Part shown: positions 8,096-16,358 of the stretch, one piece after another
Layout of the letters: each line of letters starts with the position of its first letter
Numbering within the stretch: the stretch's first letter is position 1
Source: an uncultured Eubacteriales bacterium
GTDB taxonomy: Bacteria; Bacillota; Clostridia; Peptostreptococcales; Anaerovoracaceae
NCBI GenBank assembly: GCA_900315125.1
Contig: OMXT01000025.1
Span: 1 to 51,349 of the forward strand
Direction of reading: 5' to 3'
Length of the DNA: 51,349 bases
Position numbers and translations under genes: made by a program
Notes under the pieces: generated by a model
The model's input: the letters and a program-made list of their open reading frames with translations, nothing else
Told to the model about the DNA's origin: nothing
Database searches by the model: none

Positions 8096-8962
8096 TTACA
8101 GTGATTTGGAAGCCATGGGATAGCTGGCTCTGAAATCATTGGACTTATATTCCGCGTCTCTCTTATGTGTCTTGTTGAATGCCTTGTCGCTCTTGAGGAA
8201 GTATCTGTAGTGCGCGGCTCCTGCATCCCATGTGGCATCTGCGTTGTACCACTTGCTGCCGATCTTTACGATGTTCCATGCGTGGAGCCCGCCATTGGCC
8301 TCGCCGACGATGATGCGGCAGGGAACGCCGGACCTGCGGCACATGTCATAGAACAGGGCGGAATAGCCGTTGCATACAGCCCTGCCCTTTGCCAGAGCAT
8401 TGTAAGCGGTATATGCGGTGCTGCCGGTCTTATTATAGTTGTTGTCATATTTCACGTGTTTCGTGATGTATTTATAGATTTTCCTGACCTTTGTCTTGTC
8501 GCTGCCCCTGAGATGCATCTTCTTCAGGGTCCTGTTCAGCTTAGCGCGGTACGCCTTGTCCTGGGATTTGCTCAGTCTGTACTTGACCTTCTCTGTAACA
8601 TCGACGGTGTACTTGCCGTTTTCTTTTGTATAGGTGTAGGAGAAGGAATTGCCGTTAAAATTGTTCAGCTCCGCATAGTCGCCGTTTACGGTTGTCCCGT
8701 CATCGATGGATGAAAGGGTGCCAACGGATGCTCTTGCGAACTTGTGGAATCTGTCGTCGATCTTGTCCACGACCAGTGTGTACTCTATGGTGGAATCCAG
8801 ATCCATGACCCCTTCGTATACGTAATTCTGAGCGTCTGCGTAACTTGTGAATGTGGAGTCTTCGCTGTCCGCGTAGGAAACAGTCCCCGCGAAAAATGCT
8901 GCGATCATAACGGCTGCAGCAATGGTGAGCATGCGAATGATGCCTGCCTTGGACGTGTCCAT
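8096..8962 (-). CDS. secreted transglutaminase-like domain protein
   Basis: A 288-residue exported protein. The N-terminus (MDTSKAGIIRML then a hydrophobic run ending at TVSYADS, about residues 1-33) is a signal peptide. The C-terminal half is a transglutaminase-like cysteine-protease fold: Cys in AVCNGYSALF (near 197), His in GGLHAWN (near 229) and Asp in NADATWD (near 244). The middle is a basic, mostly helical region. I start at 8962 because AAGGAGG lies 7 nt upstream; an upstream in-frame extension to 9055 would run through a riboswitch and is not credible. Two c-di-GMP-I aptamers precede it, so it is likely a surface or cell-wall processing enzyme switched with lifestyle. Substrate unknown. 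Confidence 0.87.
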   Translation of the reverse strand: MDTSKAGIIRMLTIAAAVMIAAFFAGTVSYADSEDSTFTSYADAQNYVYEGVMDLDSTIEYTLVVDKIDDRFHKFARASVGTLSSIDDGTTVNGDYAELNNFNGNSFSYTYTKENGKYTVDVTEKVKYRLSKSQDKAYRAKLNRTLKKMHLRGSDKTKVRKIYKYITKHVKYDNNYNKTGSTAYTAYNALAKGRAVCNGYSALFYDMCRRSGVPCRIIVGEANGGLHAWNIVKIGSKWYNADATWDAGAAHYRYFLKSDKAFNKTHKRDAEYKSNDFRASYPMASKSL

Positions 8963-8983
8963 TCTAATCCTCCTTGTTAATGT

Positions 8984-9056
8984 AACTGGCTGCCATCTCA
9001 TGTAATGAGGAAGGCCCTCTAGCTTTGCGCCGCTGTCTTTCGGCAGTTTTGCCATT
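8984..9056 (-). promoter_or_regulatory. c-di-GMP-I (GEMM) riboswitch, gene-proximal copy
   Basis: On the minus strand: GGCAAA, a hairpin capped by GAAA, CGCAAAGC, GGGCCT and a second hairpin before GGCAGCC - the conserved blocks of class I c-di-GMP aptamers in order, with the GNRA tetraloop and its receptor. It ends about 14 nt before the SD sequence AAGGAGG and no terminator separates them, so this copy may act on translation. Confidence 0.88.
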
Positions 9057-9077
9057 TAATTGTCAGGTGTGGATGGA

Positions 9078-9112
9078 ATTAAAATAGCGGCTGAGTTTTT
9101 GGCTCTGCCGCT
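9078..9112 (-). terminator. terminator between the two c-di-GMP riboswitches
   Basis: Minus strand: AGCGGC-A-GAG, loop CCAAAAA, CTC-A-GCCGCT (9 bp and one A-A mismatch), then ATTTTAATT. It lies downstream of the distal aptamer and would be its expression platform. Confidence 0.7.
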
Positions 9113-9167
9113 GCATCTTCACTCTGCTGCAGGATGAATATAAATCATCATGCCGATGAACTAATGC

Positions 9168-9241
9168 AACTGGCTGCCATCTCATGTTAAGAGGAAGGCC
9201 CTTTAGCTTTGCGTCCCTGCCTTTCGGCAAGTTTGCCTTTT
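9168..9241 (-). promoter_or_regulatory. c-di-GMP-I (GEMM) riboswitch, distal copy
   Basis: Same conserved blocks as the proximal copy (GGCAAAC, GAAA tetraloop, GACGCAAAGC, GGGCCT, GGCAGCC); the two are near-identical over about 73 nt and lie 184 bp apart. The changes are mostly in stem arms, as expected for a duplicated functional RNA. The GACGCAAAGC block is closer to consensus here than in the proximal copy. Confidence 0.9.
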
Positions 9242-9268
9242 AATTTTCCATTCGATTTATCTGCTATT

Positions 9269-9297
9269 ACCATACCTTATCCGGGGGCAGGAAACAA
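9269..9297 (-). promoter_or_regulatory. promoter of the riboswitch-controlled transglutaminase gene
   Basis: Minus strand TTGTTT, 17 nt, TATGGT, placed about 25 nt before the distal aptamer. The 714-bp gap between the transglutaminase gene and nadA (8963-9676) thus holds two aptamers, a terminator and two divergent promoters. Confidence 0.6.
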
Positions 9298-9461
9298 GGG
9301 ACATAAGAGAATTTTTTGAACTTTTTACGCATTTTTTTCTGCATTTCTAAAAACAAAGGTCCGTTTGAAGGTAATGTTTGGCAAGTTGGGATATCCCGGC
9401 AGAATGGATGAGAGGAGAAGGAATCTGGCCGCAAGTTAATCTTTTCACATGTAAAGAAATT

Positions 9462-9502
9462 CGAGCAGGTGTCTTGTCAGCTCGCCGGGATTGTGTTATG
9501 CT
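9462..9502 (+). promoter_or_regulatory. nadA promoter with candidate NiaR operator
   Basis: TTGTCA (9474-9479), 17 nt, TATGCT (9497-9502). A dyad CGAGC-13 nt-GCTCG (9462-9484) covers the -35 box, with AGGTGTCTTGTCA between its arms. NiaR repressors of Firmicutes bind dyads at nad promoters, and niaR is the last gene of this operon, so autoregulated repression is likely; the match to a NiaR site is a guess. Confidence 0.5.
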
Positions 9503-9631
9503 TACTGTCAGTATGCCGGAAGTGCGATGTCCTGATCCGCTGCCGCCGGGACATACCGGGGCAGATTGGGAAGGATCTGCGATGATCTCGATAGGGCTGG
9601 AGGGGGGTCCCCCGGGCAGGCGAGGAGGACA

Positions 9632-9657
9632 GCCGGCGGAACAGGACTTTGTTGAAT
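9632..9657 (+). repeat. leader element copy (nadA), divergent
   Basis: GCCGGCGGAACAGGACTTTG followed by TTGAAT, ending 19 nt before the nadA ATG. It keeps the AGGACTTTGTT core but has a changed 5' half. It lies in a long leader of about 165 nt. Confidence 0.6.
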
Positions 9658-9676
9658 AAGAAAAGAGGAAAAGAAA

Positions 9677-10588
9677 ATGTCTCAGATCGTTGATGAAATC
9701 AAACAGCTGGCGAAGGAGAAGGATGCGGTCATCCTGGCTCACTATTACGTAAACGGCGACGTCCAGGACGTAGCGGACTACGTGGGCGATTCGTTTTATC
9801 TGGCTCAGATGGCACGGGAGGATCCCCGCAAGACCATTGTATTCTGCGGTGTTACGTTTATGGGTGAGAGCGCGTCCATCCTGAATCCGGACAAGACGGT
9901 GATCGTGCCGGACGCGTCGGCGCTGTGTCCCATGGCGATGATGGTAAATAAAGAGAAAGTTGCGGAAATGAGAGAAAAGTACGATGATCTGGCGGTGGTC
10001 AGCTACATCAATTCTTACGCGGAGACCAAGACGCTGGCAGACGTATGCGTGACTTCTTCCAATGCGGTGAAGATCGTAAAGCAGCTGCCCCAGAAGAATA
10101 TTTACTGCATCCCTGACGGGAACCTGAGCCGTTATATTGCCAAACAGGTGCCTGAGAAGAACGTGATCCCGGGATTTGGATACTGTCACGTTCACGACGA
10201 TATGCGCTACGAGGATGTAGAGGATATGAGGGAAGCTCATCCGAACGCGGAGGTTCTGGCTCATCCGGAGTGCCGGATGGAAGTGCTGGACGAGGCGGAC
10301 TTTATCGGGAGCACCAAGGCGATCATCAATCACGCCGTGAACAGCGACCGGGATGAGTTTATCGTATTTACAGAATCCGGCGTGGGTCACGAGCTGCAGA
10401 AGCTGGCTCCGGAGAAGAAGTTCTATTTTATGGGCGAAGGATACCAGTGCAAGAATATGAAGAAGATCACCCTGGAGAGTCTCCGGGACTGCCTGAAGGC
10501 GGGAGGGCCCGTGCTGAAGGTAGAAGAGGATGTCCGGCTTAAGGCAGTTCCGTCTCTGGAGCGGATGCTCGAGCTGGGATCAAATTAA
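9677..10588 (+). CDS. nadA: quinolinate synthase NadA
   Basis: A 303-residue [4Fe-4S] enzyme that condenses iminoaspartate with dihydroxyacetone phosphate to quinolinate. HYYVNGDVQDVADYVGDS (residues 22-39) and FCGVTFMGESASIL (58-71) are NadA signatures. Cluster cysteines are expected in FCGVTFM, in the mid-protein region and in HPECRMEV (near 195). ATG at 9677 follows AAGAGGAAAAG. First gene of nadA-nadB-nadC-niaR. Confidence 0.95.
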   Translation: MSQIVDEIKQLAKEKDAVILAHYYVNGDVQDVADYVGDSFYLAQMAREDPRKTIVFCGVTFMGESASILNPDKTVIVPDASALCPMAMMVNKEKVAEMREKYDDLAVVSYINSYAETKTLADVCVTSSNAVKIVKQLPQKNIYCIPDGNLSRYIAKQVPEKNVIPGFGYCHVHDDMRYEDVEDMREAHPNAEVLAHPECRMEVLDEADFIGSTKAIINHAVNSDRDEFIVFTESGVGHELQKLAPEKKFYFMGEGYQCKNMKKITLESLRDCLKAGGPVLKVEEDVRLKAVPSLERMLELGSN

Positions 10589-10612
10589 TCTGATGGATGG
10601 AAAGGCCGAATT

Positions 10613-12310
10613 ATGAATAACGGAATCGATGTAGTGATCGTCGGATGCGGCGTCGGCGGGCTTTATACGGCGCTGAATATCCCGATGAACAGAAATATCG
10701 CCATCATTGCCAAGGGAGACTGTGAAGAGTGCGACTCTTACCTGGCCCAGGGCGGGATCTGCATGCTCCGCGACGAGGATGACTACGACGCCTATTTTAA
10801 TGATACGATGCGGGCGGGGCATTATGAGAATGACCCAAGGTCTGTGGATCTCATGATCCGGGGATCCCAGGACGTGATAAAAGACCTGATCGGCTACGGC
10901 GTGGATTTTCAGCGGAAGGAAGACGGGGAGCTGGACTTTACGAGAGAGGGCGCCCACTCCCAGCCCCGGATCCTCTATCACGAGGATATTACCGGCGAGG
11001 AGATAACGAAGCACCTTCTGGCGGCGGTCCGCCGTCTGCCCAATGTGAAGATCTATGAGCATGTGACGATGGTGGATATTCTGACGGCAGGTGAGGCGGG
11101 CCGGATCGGGGCAGCGGCCGGCAGCCCCATGGGCCGGGCGCTGCCCCGATCTGAGGAGCACATCGGTTACCTGGGCAGCGAACGGGAACGTCACGCTGCC
11201 GCCGTTAACGCGGAAGGTCACAGCGGCAGGACGGCAAGCCCTCTGGAGGGACTGGCAGGACTGAGTCAGGGCAGCAGCAGCGCCGGAGAGAATCCTGACG
11301 GAGCATCTGCGGGGACAGGCGGAGCATCGGCTGCGGTGCCTTACTGCAGAGGCATCATTGCTGTGGCGCCGGCGGACTCTGAGTTTGCCAGGGACTTCGG
11401 CGTAACAGAAGGAGGCTCGGGAGACCAGATCAGTTTCGACCCGGGAGCAGGAACGGGAGCACCGGCTGCAAACGGGAGTAATGCGCCCGGGCCGGCGCTG
11501 ACGGATAAAGGGGAGCAGGTCTGCGTGCTCCACGCGCCGGAGGTCGTATGGGCCTGCGGCGGCATCGGCGGTCTGTTCGAACATTCCACGAACTTTCCCC
11601 AGCTGACGGGAGACGCGCTGGCGATCTCGCTGAAGCACGGCATCCGTCTGGAAAACCCGGACTATATCCAGATCCATCCCACTTCTTTCTATTCGGAGAA
11701 GCCGGGCAGATCTTTCCTCGTGTCGGAATCGGTCCGGGGTGAGGGCGGCATCCTGCTGAACGAACACGGCAGGCGCTTCGTCAACGAGCTGCTCCCCAGG
11801 GACGTGGTGAGCAACGCGATATTCCGGGAAATGGCGGAAGAGGGGACCAAGCATGTCTGGCTCTCCATGGAACGGATCCCGAAGGATGTGATCGTCAATC
11901 ATTTTAAGCACATCTACGAGCACGGTCTGGAAGAGGGGTATGACTGTACGAAGGAGCCGATCCCTGTGGTCCCGGCCCAGCATTATTTTATGGGCGGCGT
12001 CTGGGTGGATACGGACAGCCGCACATCCATGGATCACCTGTATGCGGTGGGCGAGACCAGCTGCAACGGCGTCCACGGCAAGAACCGGCTGGCCAGCAAT
12101 TCTCTTCTTGAGAGTCTTGTATTCGCCAAACGGGCGGCGCATGCGATCACAGAGGAGTCAGCCCAGGTGACCATGAACCTGGACCAGGAAGAAGAGCTGG
12201 ACCTGAAGCTCTATGAGAACAGTAAGGATCTGGAGGAAAGCTACCGGGAGGCGGTACTCGGCGAGATCGAGCGAATGAAGCAGTTCCGGGAGCAGCAGAA
12301 GAATCGGTAG
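10613..12310 (+). CDS. nadB: L-aspartate oxidase NadB with low-complexity inserts
   Basis: A 565-residue FAD enzyme that oxidises L-aspartate to iminoaspartate for NadA. Visible are the dinucleotide motif GCGVGG (11-16), YLAQGGI (43-49), REGAHS (111-116), ESVRGEGGILLN (372-383), active-site Arg in PRDVVS and the C-terminal GETSCNGVHGKNRLASNSLLE (480-500). Odd: residues about 159-243 and 255-299 are Ala/Gly/Ser/Pro-rich inserts placed where other NadB proteins have a short loop, and the helical C-terminal domain is missing (only about 65 residues after the NRLASNS motif). The frame is open through the inserts, so they are translated. ATG at 10613 follows GGAAAGG. Confidence 0.93.
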   Translation: MNNGIDVVIVGCGVGGLYTALNIPMNRNIAIIAKGDCEECDSYLAQGGICMLRDEDDYDAYFNDTMRAGHYENDPRSVDLMIRGSQDVIKDLIGYGVDFQRKEDGELDFTREGAHSQPRILYHEDITGEEITKHLLAAVRRLPNVKIYEHVTMVDILTAGEAGRIGAAAGSPMGRALPRSEEHIGYLGSERERHAAAVNAEGHSGRTASPLEGLAGLSQGSSSAGENPDGASAGTGGASAAVPYCRGIIAVAPADSEFARDFGVTEGGSGDQISFDPGAGTGAPAANGSNAPGPALTDKGEQVCVLHAPEVVWACGGIGGLFEHSTNFPQLTGDALAISLKHGIRLENPDYIQIHPTSFYSEKPGRSFLVSESVRGEGGILLNEHGRRFVNELLPRDVVSNAIFREMAEEGTKHVWLSMERIPKDVIVNHFKHIYEHGLEEGYDCTKEPIPVVPAQHYFMGGVWVDTDSRTSMDHLYAVGETSCNGVHGKNRLASNSLLESLVFAKRAAHAITEESAQVTMNLDQEEELDLKLYENSKDLEESYREAVLGEIERMKQFREQQKNR

Positions 12311-12332
12311 CGGGTCGGTCAGGACTTTGTGC
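12311..12332 (+). repeat. leader element copy (nadC)
   Basis: CGGGTCGGTCAGGACTTTGT then GC, directly between the nadB stop and the nadC ribosome binding site (AGAAGGAG at 12333). It forms the whole intergenic spacer. Confidence 0.72.
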
Positions 12333-12346
12333 AGAAGGAGTAAATT

Positions 12347-13198
12347 ATGAATGGAATCACCATGGGGCTGAATGTGGATCCCCTGATCCTGTCAGCGCTT
12401 AGGGAGGATATAACAAGTGAAGATGTTTCCACCAATGCGGTCATGCCGGACTATGTGAAGGGAACGGTGGATCTCATTGCAAAGGAGGACGGTGTGATCG
12501 CCGGCCTGGACGTGTACGCAAGGGTCTTTTACCTGCTGGATCCGGAGACGGTCTGCGCGTTCGCCATTAAAGACGGGGATGAAGTGAAGAAGGGCCAGAC
12601 CATCGGCCATGTGGATGGGGATATCCGCGTGCTGCTTTCCGGCGAGCGGACGGCCCTGAATTATCTGCAGCGCATGAGCGGCATTGCGACATACACCCGT
12701 TCTTTCGCCCGGCTGCTGGAGGGATCCGGCGTGAAGCTTCTGGATACCCGCAAGACAACGCCGAACAACAGGATCTTCGAGAAGTACGCTGTGAAAGTCG
12801 GCGGCGGTACGAACCACAGATATAACCTGACGGACGGGGTCATGCTGAAGGACAACCACATCGCCGCGGCAGGGGGGATCACCCAGGCGGTGACTATGGC
12901 GAGGGATTATGCTCCCTTTGTACGGAAAATCGAAGTGGAAGTGGAGGATCTGGATATGGTGAAAGAGGCGGCGGACGCAGGTGCGGACATCATCATGCTG
13001 GACAATATGGATCACGAGACCATGAAGAAGGCGGTTGCGATCATAGACGGCAGGGCGGAAATCGAGATTTCCGGCAATGTGACCCGGGAGAACGCCGCGT
13101 CCCTTGTGGATCTGGGCGTCGACTATATTTCCAGCGGAGCATTGACTCATTCTGCGCCGATCCTGGATCTTTCTATGAAACATCTGAGAAGGCTGTAA
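12347..13198 (+). CDS. nadC: nicotinate-nucleotide pyrophosphorylase NadC
   Basis: A 283-residue quinolinate phosphoribosyltransferase that makes nicotinate mononucleotide from quinolinate and PRPP. Type II PRTase motifs: REDITSEDVST (19-29), SGERTALNYLQRMSGIAT (97-114), LDTRKTTPNNRIFEKYAVKVGG (122-143), MLKDNHI (162-168) and the C-terminal EISGNVTRENA. Normal length. AGAAGGAG lies 6 nt before the ATG. Completes the de novo route begun by NadA and NadB. Confidence 0.96.
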   Translation: MNGITMGLNVDPLILSALREDITSEDVSTNAVMPDYVKGTVDLIAKEDGVIAGLDVYARVFYLLDPETVCAFAIKDGDEVKKGQTIGHVDGDIRVLLSGERTALNYLQRMSGIATYTRSFARLLEGSGVKLLDTRKTTPNNRIFEKYAVKVGGGTNHRYNLTDGVMLKDNHIAAAGGITQAVTMARDYAPFVRKIEVEVEDLDMVKEAADAGADIIMLDNMDHETMKKAVAIIDGRAEIEISGNVTRENAASLVDLGVDYISSGALTHSAPILDLSMKHLRRL

Positions 13199-13288
13199 TG
13201 GGAGCATGCTCCCGGAAACGATATGGGTCCGCGAAAAGCAGAAGCGCGGATGACGGCGATATTACTGAAGAATGGAGGGAGTCTGGCT

Positions 13289-13849
13289 GTGCCGAAACTG
13301 AAAGCAGCGGAACGCAGAAATCAAATATATGAGATACTGTCAGCGTCGAAGGAACCGGTAAAAGGCAGCGACCTGGCACGGCAGCTGGGCGTGAGCCGTC
13401 AGGTGATCGTTACGGACATTGCCATGCTCCGGAACCGGTTCCCGGGGATCCTGTCTACGAACTCGGGATATACGCTGAACGGAGCGCTGGCTCATACGAG
13501 AGTCTTTAAGGTGAACCACGATGACGATTCAACGGAAGATGAACTCAGCGGCATCGTGGACCTGGGCGGCGTCGTTGTTAATGTATTCGTGGAACATAAA
13601 GTCTACGGAACGATCACCGTGCCCCTGGATATCCGTTCCAAGCGGGACGTGGCAAACTTTATCCGCGACATGAAAAGCGGCGTTTCCACCCCGCTGAAAA
13701 ATATCACTCAGGGTTATCATTATCATACGGTGGAGGCCCGCAGCGAGCAGATCCTGGATGAGATCGAAGAGATGCTGGACCAGCGGGGATACCTGATAGA
13801 AGCCGGCCTGACGCCGGAGGTGTACAGCCCGAAAAATTACGGGGTGTGA
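13289..13849 (+). CDS. niaR: NiaR-type transcriptional repressor of NAD synthesis
   Basis: A 186-residue regulator: N-terminal winged helix-turn-helix (residues about 8-60, DLARQLGVSRQVIVTDIAML) and a C-terminal 3H domain (about 75-180) with the conserved His residues in NVFVEHKVYG and GYHYHTVEARS, which bind metal and nicotinate in this family. It represses nad genes when niacin is plentiful. I prefer GTG at 13289 (VPKLKAAERR) because GGAGGGAG lies just upstream and the length matches Bacillus YrxA; in-frame ATGs at 13223 and 13250 are alternatives. Last gene of the operon. Confidence 0.9.
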   Translation: MPKLKAAERRNQIYEILSASKEPVKGSDLARQLGVSRQVIVTDIAMLRNRFPGILSTNSGYTLNGALAHTRVFKVNHDDDSTEDELSGIVDLGGVVVNVFVEHKVYGTITVPLDIRSKRDVANFIRDMKSGVSTPLKNITQGYHYHTVEARSEQILDEIEEMLDQRGYLIEAGLTPEVYSPKNYGV

Positions 13850-13868
13850 TCTAAAGCGGATACAAATA

Positions 13869-14588
13869 TCACAGGATGGATCCAATATCCGACAGCGAGA
13901 ATTGCTCCAGCCACAGACATCGCAGTCCCCGGGAAAGAACGAAGTCCCGGATCGCTGCTCCATCCGGATGCCCCATCAGATTCCCGTTGAAGATCACAGC
14001 ATCGTCGACTCTGCCTGATGCTCCGCCGATGAAGCCGGTATCGTATCCGGGCAGATGGATGTGTCCCGGCCGAATGAGGAGCACGCTCATGCCTGCTGCT
14101 TCCGCAGGGGCGGCTATGCCCCGGTCATAAGTGATGATGGAATCTCTGTCCACGATGACGGTGGAGCATTTGGCATAACCCTGGCGGACATGAATCATCC
14201 TCATGCCCATCTGCTCCGCGACTGACAGAAGCCGCGGGTGTGTAAATTTCAGATTGTGAAGGAAATATTTCCCGGTGCATGCGGCGCAGAATGCCACATC
14301 ACTGGGATATTTTTCTGTGAGCTGTGCAAGTTCTTCAGGTGCGGGAACAAATAACGGCGCGTCTGTCCAGTGCTTAGCAGGCAGGGCTTCTTCCACTGCG
14401 CCTGCGCATCCTGCCGGCTCCGGTACGCCCATCCGGCACATCTGAATGTCCGGGTGTCCGGCGATGGGAGCCGCCACATTGGTCAGCGCCGGAACAGTCA
14501 TAATTGATCTGCCCATGCTCCGGAGCAGGTCCATTAGCTGTGGTTTAGCGTCGTGAGAGATATATGTTGTCCCGGCGTAATTTTTCAT
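13869..14588 (-). CDS. DUF6873-like (GME-fold) hypothetical protein
   Basis: A 239-residue soluble protein resembling a clostridial family of unknown function (DUF6873, guanidino-modifying-enzyme fold). It has motifs such as FCAACTGKYFLHN (mid), HVRQGYAKCSTVIVD, ITYDRGIA and FNGNLMGHPDG near the C-terminus. I do not know a function. Start: ATG 14588 has AGAAAGG 7 nt upstream; an ATG at 14669 would overlap the preceding radical SAM gene by 41 nt and has a poorer binding site. It is the last gene of the minus-strand operon starting with deoD. Confidence 0.7.
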   Translation of the reverse strand: MKNYAGTTYISHDAKPQLMDLLRSMGRSIMTVPALTNVAAPIAGHPDIQMCRMGVPEPAGCAGAVEEALPAKHWTDAPLFVPAPEELAQLTEKYPSDVAFCAACTGKYFLHNLKFTHPRLLSVAEQMGMRMIHVRQGYAKCSTVIVDRDSIITYDRGIAAPAEAAGMSVLLIRPGHIHLPGYDTGFIGGASGRVDDAVIFNGNLMGHPDGAAIRDFVLSRGLRCLWLEQFSLSDIGSIL

Positions 14589-14628
14589 TACAAAGCCTTT
14601 CTCTGTTGTGACCCGAATCGCAGGGATA

Positions 14629-15684
14629 TCAAACCCGCTCAACGCGAAATTCTCTGTCCGCCAGTTCATTATCCACCATATAGCGGATGTTCAGCTGAGG
14701 ATAATGTTCAGAAAAGTATATGCGGTTCTTCGACTGATTGCCGATCATGTTAGAAAACCAGCGGGCATTGGAATATATGCGGATTCGGACAGCCCCTGCG
14801 TCAGTTGCAGGGCCGGCGTCGTCTGTTCCGGTAATTACAGAATCAAGCAGTCCGCTGATCTGCTGCCGCGCCAGGTATCCCTCCACCAGCTGGCGGAAGG
14901 CGGGATGGTAGGTGCCGCCGTTTACTGCGCCGCCCTCGGCAATGATATCGCTGCTTTTCAGGCCGACACGCATGATCTGGATACCGGCTTCGTCGAGGAT
15001 CTCGTACATTTCTGCTGTGATCCTGACCGCATCCTCCCGCTTTAGCGGAGCGTAAGTGCCTGCACGGTACATCTCAAATAATGGCGTGTGGTCAAGTACG
15101 ATAGTCGGATAAAGCCGTGCCAGTTCCGGTCTGATTTCAGCAGTCTTTCGCGCGGAATCAATGCAGGTTTCTTCCGAATCACCAGGAAGGCCGATCATCA
15201 GCTGGATTCCCAGACGGAATCCGTAATCCCGTATCATATCACAGGCTCTGTAAACACAGGAAACACCGTGCCCCCGGCAGCTCAGACGCAGGACTTCCTC
15301 ACTGAAGGACTGGACGCCCAGTTCCACGGCAGTGACGCCGAAGCGCTTCAGATTGTCCAGGATATCTGCATCGATGCAGTCCGGCCGCGTAGAAAGGTGA
15401 ATGCCGCCGATGCGGCCGTTATCAAGATATTCCTTCGCGACAGAAAGAAAAGCAGACTGCTCCTCCAGTGGGATCGCTGTAAAGCTGCCGCCGTAAAATG
15501 CGATCTCTATGTTTGCGGAATCCAGAGATCCCAGCGTACTGAGCCAGGTATCCGCGATGCTGCGTACATCTTCCGGCGAAACATCGTCCGACCGGGCGGT
15601 AATTTCCTTCTGATTGCAGAAGACACAGTTGTGGGGACAGCCTCGATGAGGTATGAATATGGGAATGATGGCGTGCTTCTTCAT
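14629..15684 (-). CDS. Elp3-like radical SAM protein
   Basis: A 351-residue radical SAM protein. The cluster motif is C-x3-C-x2-C in GCPHNCVFCNQ (residues 15-25); EIAFYGGSFTAIP and STRPDCID follow, as in the Elp3/MiaB-like branch. It lacks the GNAT acetyltransferase domain of true Elp3, and the last 70 residues (RIRIYSNARWFSN) are a small C-terminal domain. Such proteins are common in Clostridia and of unknown substrate; RNA modification is the family-level guess. Its ATG overlaps the stop of the HEPN gene by 4 nt (ATGA), so translation is coupled. Confidence 0.85.
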   Translation of the reverse strand: MKKHAIIPIFIPHRGCPHNCVFCNQKEITARSDDVSPEDVRSIADTWLSTLGSLDSANIEIAFYGGSFTAIPLEEQSAFLSVAKEYLDNGRIGGIHLSTRPDCIDADILDNLKRFGVTAVELGVQSFSEEVLRLSCRGHGVSCVYRACDMIRDYGFRLGIQLMIGLPGDSEETCIDSARKTAEIRPELARLYPTIVLDHTPLFEMYRAGTYAPLKREDAVRITAEMYEILDEAGIQIMRVGLKSSDIIAEGGAVNGGTYHPAFRQLVEGYLARQQISGLLDSVITGTDDAGPATDAGAVRIRIYSNARWFSNMIGNQSKNRIYFSEHYPQLNIRYMVDNELADREFRVERV

Positions 15685-16070
15685 AACCAGTTCGATTCGA
15701 TCTCTTCTTTCAGACGGCAGAACATATCGTAATAGTCAGATTTGATCCTCTGGATGATGCTCAAAGCAATGTCTTGATTATATGCGTGAGCAACGTTATT
15801 CCTGGATGCGAAGGCATCCAGCCAGAGATCTTCATCACGGATCATGCCAGCTTGATAAGCGGATTTCAGCACCTTGCGGGGAGAACCGGTCTGGCTCTCT
15901 GATATGCCCTGATCTGTGAGTATTTCCTTCATGGCTTTCCAGGACTGTTCAAAGCAAATCTCGAATAATCCTACCAATCCTGTCGTTGTTACTGTATTGT
16001 AGGGTTCGTCGCAGGTATAGATGTCTGCCAGATTATCCAGAGCGCGGCAGAAATTTTCAAACTTTTTCAT
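15681..16070 (-). CDS. HEPN-domain protein (HI0074 family, MNT partner)
   Basis: A 129-residue all-helical protein of the nucleotidyltransferase substrate-binding (HI0074/KNTase-C) type. It carries the HEPN active-site pattern R-x4-H in ASRNNVAHAY (near residue 90), which is required for RNase activity in this superfamily. Its start overlaps the end of the MNT gene by 14 nt, the usual layout of HEPN/MNT toxin-antitoxin pairs, in which MNT inactivates HEPN by nucleotidylation. Whether it is an active toxin cannot be seen. Confidence 0.88.
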   Translation of the reverse strand: MKKFENFCRALDNLADIYTCDEPYNTVTTTGLVGLFEICFEQSWKAMKEILTDQGISESQTGSPRKVLKSAYQAGMIRDEDLWLDAFASRNNVAHAYNQDIALSIIQRIKSDYYDMFCRLKEEIESNWL

Positions 16071-16356
16071 AGATAATAATTCCCTCTTTCTCGATGGAAT
16101 GAAGCAAATCGCTGTTTACCGGTCCGTCAAGGTTGACTATGTCAAACTTCAGAAGCGTTGGGATTTCATCTTCTGCATCCAGCGTAAACCGAACGATATC
16201 GCCGCCGCTGACCGCCAAATCGATATCGCTCGTTCTGAGGTAATCGCCCCGGGCCCGTGACCCGAAAAGAATCAGCCGTTTAAGCTGACAAGATCCTGCC
16301 AGCTCAAGCAGTGCGTCCATGACGCGTTCCTTAATGCCGGTATCGCTGGCATCCAT
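16057..16356 (-). CDS. MNT-type nucleotidyltransferase (antitoxin)
   Basis: A 99-residue minimal nucleotidyltransferase. The catalytic signature GSRARGDYLRTSDIDLAV (residues about 33-50) has the G-S pair and the two Asp of D-I-D that bind metal and NTP. Start ATG 16356 is chosen because GGAGGAG lies just upstream; this binding site is the end of deoD, where the C-terminal Glu-Glu-Glu codons (GAG GAG GAG) also serve as the Shine-Dalgarno sequence. Partner of the HEPN protein. Confidence 0.88.
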   Translation of the reverse strand: MDASDTGIKERVMDALLELAGSCQLKRLILFGSRARGDYLRTSDIDLAVSGGDIVRFTLDAEDEIPTLLKFDIVNLDGPVNSDLLHSIEKEGIIIYEKV

Positions 16357-16358
16357 GG

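Noticed and set aside
9378-9659. 93-codon plus-strand frame before nadA
   Set aside because: It spans the nadA promoter and ends in the leader element; no ribosome binding site and no plausible protein features.
10580-12142. 520-codon open frame on the minus strand
   Set aside because: It is the antisense mirror of nadB, whose GC-rich codons keep the opposite frame open; the protein is Arg/His-rich with no family motif.
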